Made by a program: the position numbers and the translations under genes. From Bryum argenteum (taxonomy: Eukaryota > Streptophyta > Bryopsida > Bryales > Bryaceae): a stretch of 64,000 bases of DNA. The notes beneath the pieces were generated by a model. That model had not been told where the DNA came from and did not search any database. It saw only the letters and a list, made by a program, of their open reading frames with translations. The stretch is taken from the NCBI GenBank assembly GCA_037043015.1, contig CM073328.1:2963409-3027408 (forward strand), written 5' to 3'. This document shows, piece after piece, positions 21,323-32,751 of the stretch; position 1 is the first letter of the stretch, and every line of letters starts with the position of its first letter.

Positions 21323-22758
21323 GAGGTTAATAAGCATATATGTATCAGTTTCTGAGGCGAATTAAACACCAATGATTGTCACATCATGAACGGCTACCCT
21401 CCGGAAGTGGCTCAATGTCAATTTTGGTATCCTTTCTAATTTACAAATGGCTCTTGGCTTATAATTAGTTGAATAAAATCAGCACCTAATTATCCACCAT
21501 AATTCGCTCACTTGAATAAGATCACCACCTAATTCTTGACCAAAGTTGACAAGTGTTACTACTATTTCAAGATTGTCATTCCTATCCAAAACACTTTAGC
21601 TGACCACTGTGTAAGAATACATGTCCCCGGAGTTCATGTTACAGCTGCATTGTGTGGGATTGCCTTTAAGTAGAATGCTTGCAAAATGTCCAAGTCATTT
21701 TAGTAACGATAAGGTGAGAACTTGAGACAATAGTAGGAGACTTCGAATGGCCAATGCTGGACCATACTAGGTATGAGTTGGTGGTTGCTACGTTTCTGCC
21801 ACTACAAAGAAAATCCGACCCTTAATAAAGTGATATAGAAGAGATTTCATTTGATGTCGCCTCTTGACTCGGACATGTTAAATGAGATACTATGGAGAGA
21901 TTTCTCTTAATTACTATCGTCCTAGCCTCCTAGGCCATGTAGGTCTTGATACGTGGGATTGAATGCACTTTGTCCAACGTGGCAAATTGATATACTGTAC
22001 GTTATGGGCAGCTTCGACACCATGCTTCCGAATAGTTAATTTAGGTACAAAGACCATGTTCCGCACCCAAAAATCATATAGTAATTATTTTGGTACTTTC
22101 CTTCTTAGATTTTTGGAAGCTCAACTTGTTGTAAAGGTCCAAATGTCCAATTACATGTTGTTGGTCTACAAAGAAGGTTCGTGAAATGGTGATTTGGGCC
22201 TGAATTGGAAGCCGAACTAGCCTAAGTTGAGTACGAGCCAATATTCCACATGACCCCTCAAAGGAAAGAGCAGAGCAAATTTTGAGAAAGAGTGTGGTGC
22301 GTGCTTGTTTTTGAAGATAAGTAAATTATATCAAAGCTTAGTTGAAGTTTTTGCATTGTTCTTTTATGTTTTGAGATATATAATGATAGCAGTTTTTATT
22401 TACATTCGCTAACTAAGGTTCCCTAAGGAACTTTTGAGATGGAGGTTTCTAAATAGGTTAATTTCTAGGAAAATTCGAACTTTGTTGCAGTATTATTGAA
22501 TCACTTGTGTGTACTTGTTTTTGAGATGAGTTCATTTTTTGATAGGAGCAAAAGGGAGTGTTTAGAAATATATAGTTCTGGAGCCTATGGATACAAAAGG
22601 GTGCGGGTTTATGTTTTATTGCTTCATAGCATAGAATTGGCTCTTGAAAGAGTGTTGATGTAGCTTCTAAGTGTTCATCATAGGTTCAACCACCATGCAT
22701 ATACTATTGATGCTTGAAGAAAGGGGATTTTGTTAATTGGCTTGTGTGTTTTATGGCC
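21323..22758. other. Intergenic, with an older duplicated stretch
   Basis: No gene recognised. About 21400-21960 is a diverged copy of 24600-25090 (shared words CTCAATGTCAATTTTGGTAT, AATGCTGGACCATACTAGGT, GAGTTGGTGGTTGCTAC, ACCCTTAATAAA). This is the neighbour of the recent duplication but much older. Confidence 0.55.
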
Positions 22759-24388
22759 AAATCAAAACCTAAGACACTCACGGTGAAAGTTGGTACTCTT
22801 ACCATGCCAAGTGATGAGGGATAATTGTGGGTGGTTTGGTGCAACTTCTTGGTACAATACGACATCTGTGGAATGATGTACAAAGCCGATGACAAAGATT
22901 CTTCTAAATGAAAGGCTTGAACCTAAATTGAGAGTGAAACCTAGCTTTTGAGTGAAGACCAACCTTTCACATATCAATACTTAAAATCGAGAGGGGAGAT
23001 GATGATTAATTTTATATAGATTCTTTAATTAGTAGGAATCGTATATTATTAATGATGTATTGCATAGAATTGGTAACTTAAATTTGTGATTGCATCATGC
23101 TATGATTGAGGAGCTCTTTGTTGGAAAATATCTCTAACCACGCAATTTACTTACAATACCAAAGTTTGTCAATAATGTTATGCATGATCATTTTCCAATA
23201 TGTACTCTTTAATTCAATGTCGATCTAAGTAAAAATAGATTGAGTGTACAAGGATCATACTTAGTTGTGATTCTATTGAAAAGCAGATTCTCATGCTAAC
23301 ACAACAGTTAAACCTTTAGAAATTCTTGCTACCTTGCACCATTAGAGTTGTCTTTCTAAAAGAAACAAGAAAAAGCAAGCTAGCTACTCCTTGCGCAAAT
23401 GTACTTGCACTTGATGGAAGGTCACTCAGCCTCTGTCTCTCCACCGGCTGTCTCTCCACCGGCTGTCTCTCCACCGGCTGGTGAAAGGCTGCGATTCATT
23501 TCCGCCAATTCGGACTCCAGCCTCAGAAGCTTTCGCTTCTTCAGGCGATTCTTTTCAGTCAAGACCAAGTTCCGATGCTCCAGGACACCCGCTTCTCGTT
23601 GCGACTCCAATTCCTCCTCATTGAGGGTGTGCAGCAATTGCTTTTCGTTGCTGATTTCCTGCTGCATCACATGTAGCATCCTCTGAGCGGGCGGGAGCGT
23701 CAGGACCCAACTCACGTAACACACGCACATTCACAGGGAAGAATGATGCTGGATTTGGCGGGCGCGGTGGAAGGACGACCGCGTCGTGAGAGGCTGGAGT
23801 TGCTGCGACTGTCCCGGTAGCGCCATTGGCATGGAGACAAAGGATGTTCATGTTTCCGTTCAAGATGGTTCCACACACTGGGCATGGCTGCCGATTAGGA
23901 TCGTCCTGGAGGCAGTGGTACATGCATTGCCAGCAGAAGATGTGACCGCACGAGGTGGCTACTGGATCCCTTGGGGACTTCGCGCACATTCGACATGCCC
24001 ATGCATTGGCACGCAGAGGCTGTGGTTCACACTGAACACGACCTCGTTTCATGGCTATAGCTCGATTCTTCCGCAAATCCAAGCTCACGTATTGACTACC
24101 TAGAGCACAAAACTAGCAATGGAAAGCAGCACAAAACTAGCAATGGAAAGCAGCACAAAACTAGCAATGAAAAGCACCGATTGCTCCAGATGGGAGATGG
24201 TATGGCATCAGGTATGGCTTGGATCTGCTATTTGTAGGTGGGGATGGTAATCTCGGTGGTGGGAGTCGGCAATGGCTGATGAGCCTCGTTAGTCGTGATG
24301 TGAAGAAGTGGTACATTCGAATCTAGACATACCTGTCGAGGCGGCTGAATGACGAACCAGCTGAGACCTAAAAGTACAAGATAGTGAA
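22759..24388. repeat. Recent 1.63-kb segmental duplication, copy B
   Basis: Second copy of 19696-21322, offset by 3063-3066 bp. Its left border in the sequence is AAATCAAAACC, preceded by unrelated DNA. The right border falls at AGTGAA, after which only diverged similarity continues. Confidence 0.9.
23422..24052 (-). pseudogene. RING-finger gene copy 3B, one-base frameshift
   Basis: Same sequence as the gene at 20357-20986 except for an extra G in a GC-rich run near 23690. The frame from ATG 24052 leaves the normal path after DAPA and ends at 23618, giving about 144 residues with the RING and linker but no coiled coil. The rest of the coil remains open in another frame down to 23422. Either a real null allele or an assembly/sequencing error; the surrounding identity makes both possible. 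Confidence 0.75.
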
Positions 24389-26038
24389 CACCGTGCATAA
24401 TTACATAGTTGTTAGGAGAGTGTTCAGCAAGAGACCTTTTAGGAGCCATAGGTAATCAAGAGTAATTTTACTCAGTTACTAAGTAGGTTAAAATGCAAGA
24501 GGTCTACATAAACAGGTGTTGATTTTACAATTTGTCAGATGCACAACTTTGTGTGCATCCCAAATTGAATACCTATGACAAACACATGATGAATTGTTAC
24601 CCTTGCAAGTGTCTCAATGTCAATTTTGGTATTCTTTTTACGAATGGCTCTATGGTTATAATTGGCTGAAAAAATCAGCACCTACTCACCAAAGTTGACA
24701 AGTGTTATTACTAAATGAATATTGTCATTGACGAAAGACTTTCGTTAACCATTGTATATTTCTGGAGTTCCATGTTTCAATTGCATTGTGTGGGATCGCC
24801 TTTCAAATGATTGAGTGCTTGCAAAATATCCAAGTGAATTTAGTAACAAAGAGGTGAACTTGTGACAACAGCACAAAACTTGGTGTATTCAAATAGTCAA
24901 TGCTGGACCATACTAGGTACGAGTTGGTGGTTGCTACTTTCCGCCACCCCAAGAAGGTCTGACCCTTAATAAAATGATATGGAAGAGATTTCACTTAATG
25001 GTGCCTCTTGACTCGAACATGTTATTTCATCCACCATGGAGAGATTTCTCTTAATTACTGACGTCATAGGCCACGTACGTCTGACAGCGTGGCTCCAACA
25101 ATGATTGGGATGCCACGCCAATAATTTCCCAATCTTTCCAGCATTTGTTTTAGGAATATATCCTGCCAAAGCTCCCTTCATTCTAAACCAACTGAAACTC
25201 CGCCCAGGTGTTGGCTCCAATAGGTTTGCCTTGATTATTAGTTGACTCCAAGGATAGTGTACGTGTAGCTAAGTGGGTGAAATAAGCAAAAGCATTTTTG
25301 GTGATTGTGAGGTACTTGATTTGTATTGTGTAGTCACATTGGGCACAGTTGCGTATTTAATTTGAACTCTGCCTAAAGAGGAGAGAATCTCCAGAAGGTG
25401 CAAGGGATTAAGAGGCTCCAGTCAAATTCATTTCACCTTTAATTTTCAATGGTGAGGTGAAGAATATCCATGGCTTACAATCTAAGTAATTCCTTGTTAT
25501 TAGAAATTGCATAACTATGCTAAATGAATGTGCATTGCCAGTACATTGTATGCACATTTGCATTAGTTGAATTCTATACAAATTTTCTATGAAGCTTTTT
25601 GAGGAAGGGTCAGGGCAAATGACAAGTCATGTAAGAAGAAGGGGAGTTCAAAAGGCCACAGAGCATAACTACAACATTTTGAGGTATAAAATGATACCAA
25701 AACACTAGCAAATATGTGATATAGACATTCTATTCAAAAGGTGTCAAGCTTCAAAGTTAAAATTGACGAGAGTATGAGTTTCTAATGGATGGCAGCTTGT
25801 ATATATTCCAAAAAATGTCTTGAACATAGATAGAGACCCATTAGCCTCAAACTACTAAGCCTCAAATTCTCTTTCCGGTACCTCAGTTCTAGTCATTGAC
25901 CTCTTTCTAGCACTTTCGCCATAGTCAACAACCTTCTTTTCTTGACTCTTAAGCGAGAGGTCTTCTATCTTCTTTCATTAAATCCTTGGAACACTTACAC
26001 CTTCACTCGTAGCCATAACTTGTTTTGCTTCATGGTGC
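24389..26038. other. Intergenic
   Basis: 24600-25090 pairs with 21400-21960 as an older duplication. An open minus-strand frame at 24228-24449 overlaps the duplicated flank and has no recognisable domain. Nothing else is seen. Confidence 0.45.
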
Positions 26039-26524
26039 TTAAATTGATCCTTTTCTAAGCCTGTCTCGCACTCTCTCGCTGCAATAATATTTGGGAGTAG
26101 ATATCAATACTCCACAATTGCAACACTTCACCTCCATTTCATCTTTCAGAGGCTTATTCTTCTTTTCCTTTTTCCAATCTTCCTCTCTATCCTTAAAGGT
26201 GACCGCATCCTCCCGCTTGCGTTTCAAGTTCTTGTCGACCTTCCTTTTACCTAGAGAAGGGTTCTTCTTTTTACTATTGTTGCCCTTAATATCTAAATCT
26301 TCACCTTCCCTTGCACGAGGTGTTTTTATAATCTCATCACCCAATGCAGAAGCTCCATCCAACTTCTTCTGAGCAACGGCCAAATCTTCATCCAACTTCT
26401 TTTGAGCAACGGCCAAAGCTTCATCGGACTTCTCACGCATTTTCTGCTTTTCGAGGGCGGCCTTGGTCTCAAAAGCAATTGTCGACGTAATTGTTGACAT
26501 AATTACGGACATGATTGTCGACAT
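26039..26524 (-). CDS. Hypothetical basic coiled-coil protein with a C-terminal Cys cluster
   Basis: ATG-started frame of 161 residues. I do not recognise the family. The first 18 residues are a low-complexity MSTIMSVIMSTI repeat. Residues about 22-55 form a coiled coil with an internal duplication (AVAQKKLDEDLAVAQKKLD). Residues about 82-108 are very basic and look like a nuclear localisation signal (KKKNPSLGKRKVDKNLKRKR). The C-terminus has CCNCG...YYC, a possible zinc-binding cluster. Composition is lysine-rich in an AT-rich area, so an accidental frame is possible. It could also be a fragment of a mobile-element protein. Confidence 0.35.
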   Translation of the reverse strand: MSTIMSVIMSTITSTIAFETKAALEKQKMREKSDEALAVAQKKLDEDLAVAQKKLDGASALGDEIIKTPRAREGEDLDIKGNNSKKKNPSLGKRKVDKNLKRKREDAVTFKDREEDWKKEKKNKPLKDEMEVKCCNCGVLISTPKYYCSERVRDRLRKGSI

Positions 26525-27814
26525 AATTGTAAATTCTTAAATGCAACATGAAACAAACATTATTTCTAATGTGGATATCGATCACCAAGATTCCTACAAT
26601 TGGTAACACGTATTCTAGGGTAATCTTTAAATACTCATTCCCATTGTCGTTTTGATTTTATTGAATAACTTTGTTATTGAATTACACTTCTTTGAACCTT
26701 ATTATGTACAACAGAAATGTAAGGATCATATTTATGAAAAAAATTGCACCTAAAAGAAGGTTTGATGATATTGAAAAAGAAAATAGAGCAAATAATCTTG
26801 ACAACGAGAGACAAATTGTGCATCAAAAGCATCTCACGCACATAGACAATAATGGAAGGTTGTTAAGGATTGCTCACCAAAAATAACCGGCACAACTCCT
26901 TCTAATCACTTCGGACCACTTTACGCTATGGCTTGTGATGTGATGAAGGAAAGGAAAGCAAGAGAAGATTTGTAGCCTGCATTTACCAGTGCATTACGGA
27001 ATTAGAGCACATACTAAAACTTTTGTATTTTAAGGATAGAACCCTAATACAAAAAGCATTGTCTTCCTTCATTACACGGCAGTCACAATTCCACCCTCTC
27101 TACCTCTTTCAGGGCGTAGTTTTACGTAAGTTGCCTTTGTAACAAGCAAGATACAAACTATGCCATAGAATCAAGCTCGCAACATTACCATAGGTTTTAC
27201 TTGTAAATTTGTATTGAACAAGTCTTCTATCTAATGTATACAGCATACTAAAATAAGTTAATTACAACATACAACAAAAAAAATTGCAACAAAAGATTCT
27301 ATAACATACACTAGAGTACCTTAAGCCGATAAGCAAAAACTAGCAAAGCACCTTAAGTCGATAGGCAAAAACTAGCAAAGTACCTCAAGTCGATAAGCAA
27401 GAACTGTGCTCCTTCTTCCTTGTGCTCACCACCGCCTTATTCGAGGCCACTCTTCAAGTCTTTTGGTGTTGATCTTGAGTTGTCTTCCTACTTTCTTTCT
27501 ACTTAAAATTTTTCCAATTTATTTATTTTTTCATGAAGGGTTATTAAACTTTCTTGCACACGTTCTCAATCTGAAGTTGTCCAACCCCTTCATCTTTTGA
27601 ACTGGAGTTATTTGAAAGCTTTTTCTTTTTCTTTTTCTTTTTTTTGGAATATTATTGAACTACTATTGTAGGTTATTATCTTTAAATTGAAAAATCCTAA
27701 TAATGAGAGCAAACCAAGATACCATGGGAAAAATAAACCCTCCTCTTTATTGTCATTCATATGAAATCACTTCGCTACATTTCGAAACTCTAGCATAATA
27801 TTGATGAGAATTTT
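26525..27814. other. AT-rich intergenic sequence
   Basis: No gene recognised. A block with AAGCAAAAACTAGCAAAG and CACCTTAAGTCGATAGGCAA is repeated about three times at 27320-27400, a short local tandem repeat. Confidence 0.4.
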
Positions 27815-27851
27815 GATGGGTGACCTCCCAGGAAGTCCCGGTGCTGCATCC
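27815..27851 (+). rRNA. 5S rRNA 3'-end fragment (pseudogene)
   Basis: GATGGGTGACCTCCCAGGAAG and then GTCCCGGTGCTGCATCC match the conserved 3' third of plant 5S rRNA (GATGGGTGACCTCC..GGAAGTCC). The upstream two thirds are missing or unrecognisable. It could be a processed 5S pseudogene or the head or tail of a 5S-derived SINE. Not a functional 5S gene. Confidence 0.6.
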
Positions 27852-27935
27852 ATTTTAAAGAAAAGTTTCTATCTATCTATCTGATGAGAATTTTATGAGT
27901 AGCAATCTCTAACTTTATAGCAATTCTTGTGGTAC

Positions 27936-28205
27936 TAAAATAAAAATAAAAATAAAAATAAAAATAAAAATAAAAGTAAAAGTAAAAATCAAAATAAAAA
28001 TAAAAATAAACGTAAAAATAAAGATAAAAATAAAAATAAAAGTAAAAATAAAAATAAAAATAAAAATAAACGTAAAAATAAAAATAAAAATAAAAATAAA
28101 CGTAAAAATAAAGATAAAAATAAAAATAAAAGTAAAAATCAAAATCAAAATCAAAATCAAATAAAAATAAATAAAAATAAAAATAAACAAATAAACAAAT
28201 AAAAT
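27936..28205. repeat. AAAATA/AAAAAT microsatellite
   Basis: About 270 bp of AAAATA-like hexamers with interspersed AAAGTA, AAACGT and AAATC variants arranged in higher-order blocks. The Phe/Ile-rich frame on the minus strand is produced by the repeat. Confidence 0.95.
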
Positions 28206-31200
28206 AATAATCAAATCCAAAAACTTAGTTACATAATCAGCCTGATGGATAATCGCAAGTTACTATGCAACAAGTTTGCCAAAAAAATAAATAGTTTAAA
28301 AATATCTAAACTCAAGAAGGGGCACACTAAATATAAAAAAACCCTCCAACCTCCACCCAAGAGTTATTTGGCAACCTTTCGTCACACTTCTCGCACAAAG
28401 GGAGGGTAGCGAGTAGGGTATAACAGGGGCTCATCGAGGGTGCCTTTGAAGGGTCTGGCTAGAGATGCTCCGAGTGAGTACTTCACAACTTGCACTTTGA
28501 ACTACCTTTTGATATATTTGAAAGGTACATTGGTTATCTACTTGTGCAAGGGTAAAGCTCACAACCTCTGTAAGCCAACTTGATTACATTCCTCCTTTTT
28601 TATCTATCTCCAATACCTTTTTACATTGTATGAGTAGAGATGTTCTTTCTAGAAGTAATAATTGACACCTATGATTTTATATTTTGATGAACTGAAAATT
28701 GAATTACAAGAACTTTACCAAATAAAGATGTGTTAATAAAAGATTGGAAGGTAGAATTGTTTTGAAGAAGGTTGAGATACCAAGGCTTACTAGCTTACTA
28801 GCTTACAAACAGTTTTAGTTTAAGATTCCAGTTTTGCGGAATTTCCATTCGTTACACGTTTAAGACAACTCAAATGTAAGTCTTTCATGTCATGTTGGAT
28901 ACGTTCATCCAAACAACATTTCTCAACTTAATTTCTGCAAGTGCAAAATTCAAGTCTTTTGTACTGTAGAGAGAATGCCTCTTGAGCAATGCCAAAAAAA
29001 ATAAAATGATAGACTTTGTTTCACACCCCGTCTTAAGGAAGTAACTTAGAGAAGGTTCTAAAAATTCTTAAAAGTTCCTAGAAGTTCTTCGAAGCTCTTG
29101 TTAGTTTGTGAAAGATCCTAAAATTCCATGGGAATGTTCTTAAAAGCACCTAAACCTTGGAAGGTTCGAGAGATTTTTTTAAGCCTCTAGAAAAGTTGAG
29201 TGTGAAGTTGAGTCTCCACAATGCATCTCCAGGGTTCAACATCACACCTCTTGGTGTTGTTGTGTAGTCTTTTTGATATCTAAGCCTTTTCAAGTTCTAT
29301 CTTGCTTTGCTTCTCTAATCTTTACATTTCTTTGTTGAGACTACCTACCTACAAGAACCATATGAGTGCTATTACATTAGTATTATAGCATGAATTACCT
29401 CTCTTTCCAGAAGTGTTATTGGTGTTGAACCACATTAACATCAAGGTGCAAGTGATACTAATGAACACAGATTTGATAAGATCATTACACTCACTTTTGT
29501 GCAATAAGTACCAAATTTCGAAGAAAATTTCAAACAATGATGTTGTTGAATCCAAACACGTTTGAGTTAACATCTACTTTTCATCACAAAACCCAAGTCC
29601 TCTTGTGATTCCAATGCCTCCAATTCGCAAGAAAAGAAGGAATTTGTGTAGGGCGAAAGGTGATACAACATTGATGCAACCATTGTGCTTATCATCAAAG
29701 ACCACAAGCTTATGGATTATGCACAACTTGTAAGTAAATGTAAAGAGGTGTGTCTTCCATTGTTTAAGGGGTGACTCCAAATCAATCAAGACACAAATCA
29801 AAAACCTTGTTGAGCAAGAGTTTCTCACACAAGATATAGGCAAACACACCACATGTCGCTATGTAAACGAAACATTGCAACACACATGTTTAGTTGATGA
29901 AAAGTAATTTACTTGGGGTTTTAAAATCATGCTTTATTGAGAATGCATCTACCTAGATGCATCATAGACCAAGACACATTTCAAGTAATAATTAAAGTTG
30001 ATGCTACAAAGTTGTGTATGATGAGTCTCATGAGTAAGGTAGAGTGCTCGAGATCCGTTAGGAGTTAGTAAATTAGAGCCTCCACTTTTAATTTTTGATG
30101 TACTTCATGATTTTAAATTGAACTGTTTTTGATGCCTCCATGGTTCTACTTCCAAAATTCATAATTAATACAAGGTTTATCAGAAATTAATAATTCCAAT
30201 TGGTCAATTTTCCAACATATTTTGCACATGTACCAAAATATATTTCCTTGACACCCCCTCATGATGAGCCAATTTGAAATTTGAGCACAGAATAGATAGA
30301 CTAAACAGAAACTCCGGTCCCTTTCTAAGGGCCCGCCGCGAATGAAGTGTCAGTTCGTAATGCCAATATCCTGATGGCCACCAGGAATTTGAGCACACTA
30401 CCTTAAGTAAGGATACTCATGTCTTTATATAATTACTTAATCATCACATCACTCAACGAGTTGATGTACACAATGATTTTTATGTACATATCTTACTCAT
30501 GAGTTATTTGTGTATATTTATTAAATCCGTTCTTGATTTTCTTTACTCTTCAGTTTTCTCTCTTCATTCTTCCAAAAAACATTTAGTGCAATGTTGAATA
30601 TATCCATCACCTAATCATGTGAGTTGATTGTTACAGAAATAAACAAATCAATGTGAGTTATCTATTAATACAAATTATAATCTTTTTATATATTTGATTT
30701 TAATGGTTTCAATGCTTCATTCCCAAACTATCTTGGAAGTTAAATGGTTTGTTTATCCAAAAATCTTTTGCTCCATTTCACAAGAGAGCTTCCAAAGTCA
30801 TTATAAAAGAAACTACAACAAGACATAACTTACACTAATGTAAAAGCACCTAGATCAATGGCATGCCTAATTTGTAAAAGAAACTTTTAGAATAGCACAA
30901 TTGTAGATGGGACTTTTTAGAGTGAGCATAAACGCCTCACGTGGTACAAGTGGCAAGTTGGTGCACAGACCTCCTTATCCAATCACACCCTTGTAACTTT
31001 CAATCACCCCATAAAGGGAACTTATCAGATGAGACTTGTAAAATATGAACCAACACAATAGATGAAAGTATCAAAATGTACACCAGATAACTTGAGCATA
31101 GATATACAATAACCCTAAATAATTTTTCATACAATACCTGAATCACAAGCTCTTTGGTATATAGAATCCTCTTCCACTTCCATACAAGAGGTAAGAAAGA

Positions 31201-31228
31201 AAAAACATGAAAGAATTTGACAATACTA
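28206..31228. other. AT-rich intergenic sequence
   Basis: No gene recognised. 29040-29190 contains recurring AGTTCCTAGAAGTTCTTCGAAG-like words, probably a degenerate retroelement or heat-shock-element-like patch. I cannot decide which. Confidence 0.4.
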
Positions 31229-31305
31229 ACCAGAACATAGGACAGTGGTTAGAGCAGCGAATCTGATGAAAATTGTGTCTGAATATTCGAATTCATGAGC
31301 AAAAC
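31229..31305 (+). repeat. tRNA-like fragment (possible SINE head)
   Basis: CAGTGGTTAGAGCAGCGAAT resembles a tRNA D-arm/A box, and about 40 bases later ATTCGAATTC resembles a T-loop/B box. I could not fold a full cloverleaf with matching acceptor stem, so this is a remnant, not a called tRNA. Confidence 0.3.
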
Positions 31306-31497
31306 GCTTGAAGAAACAATGTGGAAGTACGAACTATACACATCTACACTAGAAGAGCTTCAAGACTAGGCAATCATCCCTGCACTGAATGCTAGCTTGC
31401 TAAAAAACGAACAATCACGATGTCATGAACAAAAACATGCAAATGAGCAGAGGATTCTCAGAAAAAAAACGCTGGAGGCCTGGTGAACGAGAAGTGA

Positions 31498-32751
31498 TCA
31501 AGCGTGAGAGTGGTGACGATGTTTGGGATCGCTGCCAGCGCTGGAGACTGACGCTTTGTCGTCCTGATGGTGCTTGCTGTGGTGGTGATGCCCCTCCTTA
31601 TGGTGATGCCCCTCCTTGTGGTGATGCCCGTCCTTGTGGCGATGGTGTCCATGGGAAGAGTCGTCTTTGTGGCTGCTATGGTGGTGATGGCTGCTTTTGT
31701 GATGGTGCCCGTGCCCGGAATGCTCAGAACCCTCCTTGCGGTGATGGCTCTTGTGGCCGTGATGGACGTCGTGGTCGCGGCTATGGTGACGGTGACGATC
31801 CGGGGATCGTGAGTGGTGGCCGTGGAAGTGCTTGCTGCTGTGGTGGTGGCGATGGCCGTGAGAGTGCTCGGATCCATGCTCCTTGTGGCTGCTGGTGTGA
31901 TGGTGGCGATGGCCGTGCGAGCGATCCGGCGAGTGGTGCTTGTGGTGCCCCGAGCTCGAGTGGTGGTGGCCGTGACGGTGATGCTCCGAGCCCGAATGGT
32001 GGCTGCTACTGTGATGGCCGTGAGAGCGCTCCGGCGACCTTGAGCTTCGGTGGTGGGAGCTGTGATGGTGGTGGGAGCTGTGATGGTGGTGGTGCCCGTC
32101 CTTGTGACCATGGCGGCTGCTGCTGTGATGACTGCGGTCCGGAGAGCGCGAGCTGCGGTGGTGATGGCTACTCTTGTGGTGATGATGCTCCTTAGAATGG
32201 TGATGACCGTGCTCCTTCGAATGGTGGTGATGACGATCCGGTGACCTGGAGCTTCGATGGTGGTGGTGGTGAGATCGATCCGGGGACCGGGAGCTTCGGT
32301 GATGACGAGAATGGCTATGGTGGCTTCGCTCCGGAGATTTCGAGCTTCGATGTCGGTGGCTGTGGTGACGGTGGCGGTGCTGAGAGCTCGTGGTGGAGAC
32401 GTTGTCGTCGAGGTCTTTGTAGGTGCTGGAGCTGATCGAGGTGTTATCCTCGTGGTGATGAGAACGGTGCCGATGCGGGCTCCGGTGATGGTGATGCCCG
32501 GACGATCGGTGATGGCGATGAGAATGGTGCTCTTTGTGGTGAGAATGGTCGGTGTTGGCGACCTCCTTGCTTTCTCCATTCTCCGGAATCGCCTTTGACT
32601 GCTTCGTTTCTTTGGTGTTGTCACCACCGCCATTCAGATGCTCGGTCGCCTTCAGAAGCTCCTTCGGAATGTCGAAGCTGTCCTTCAAGGAGAGCTTGCT
32701 CATCTGCTCCAAGGCAGCGGAGGACGCACGCGGCCCGGCGCCATTGTTCAT
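31498..32751 (-). CDS. Histidine-rich protein with RSPDR/SSHHH repeats
   Basis: First ATG at 32751 opens 417 residues in one frame. Residues 1-65 are ordinary sequence with a short helix-prone part (MSKLSLKDSFDIPKELLKAT). From about residue 69 to the end, histidine is the commonest residue, in runs of 2-5 mixed with Ser, Arg, Lys, Gly and Asp. A recurring motif is HHRSSRSPDRSHHHH or RSPERSH. A low-His Ser/Thr/Asp island sits near residues 105-127 (DNTSISSSTYKDLDD). The C-terminus is DPKHRHHSHA. No signal peptide or membrane segment. Poly-His runs are known to send proteins to nuclear speckles, and RSPDR resembles SR-type phosphorylation sites; metal binding is equally likely. Function is not known. 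GC content is far above the flanks. Confidence 0.7.
   Translation of the reverse strand: MNNGAGPRASSAALEQMSKLSLKDSFDIPKELLKATEHLNGGGDNTKETKQSKAIPENGESKEVANTDHSHHKEHHSHRHHRSSGHHHHRSPHRHRSHHHEDNTSISSSTYKDLDDNVSTTSSQHRHRHHSHRHRSSKSPERSHHSHSRHHRSSRSPDRSHHHHHRSSRSPDRHHHHSKEHGHHHSKEHHHHKSSHHHRSSRSPDRSHHSSSRHGHKDGHHHHHSSHHHHSSHHRSSRSPERSHGHHSSSHHSGSEHHRHGHHHSSSGHHKHHSPDRSHGHRHHHTSSHKEHGSEHSHGHRHHHSSKHFHGHHSRSPDRHRHHSRDHDVHHGHKSHHRKEGSEHSGHGHHHKSSHHHHSSHKDDSSHGHHRHKDGHHHKEGHHHKEGHHHHSKHHQDDKASVSSAGSDPKHRHHSHA

Noticed and set aside
24228..24449. 73-residue minus-strand frame upstream of RING copy 3B
   Set aside because: Crosses the duplication border, is not maintained in copy A, and has no domain.
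27915..28220. Phe/Ile-rich membrane-like protein on the minus strand
   Set aside because: Pure translation of the AAAATA microsatellite.
31229..31305. Functional tRNA gene
   Set aside because: D-arm and T-loop-like motifs are present but no matching acceptor stem or clean anticodon arm could be drawn.
31425..32598. Long plus-strand and second minus-strand open frames across the histidine-rich gene
   Set aside because: They are Gly/Asp/Cys-, Val/Met- or Thr/Ile-rich mirror frames of the His codon repeats; only the 31498-32751 minus frame has an ordinary N-terminus and a sensible ATG.
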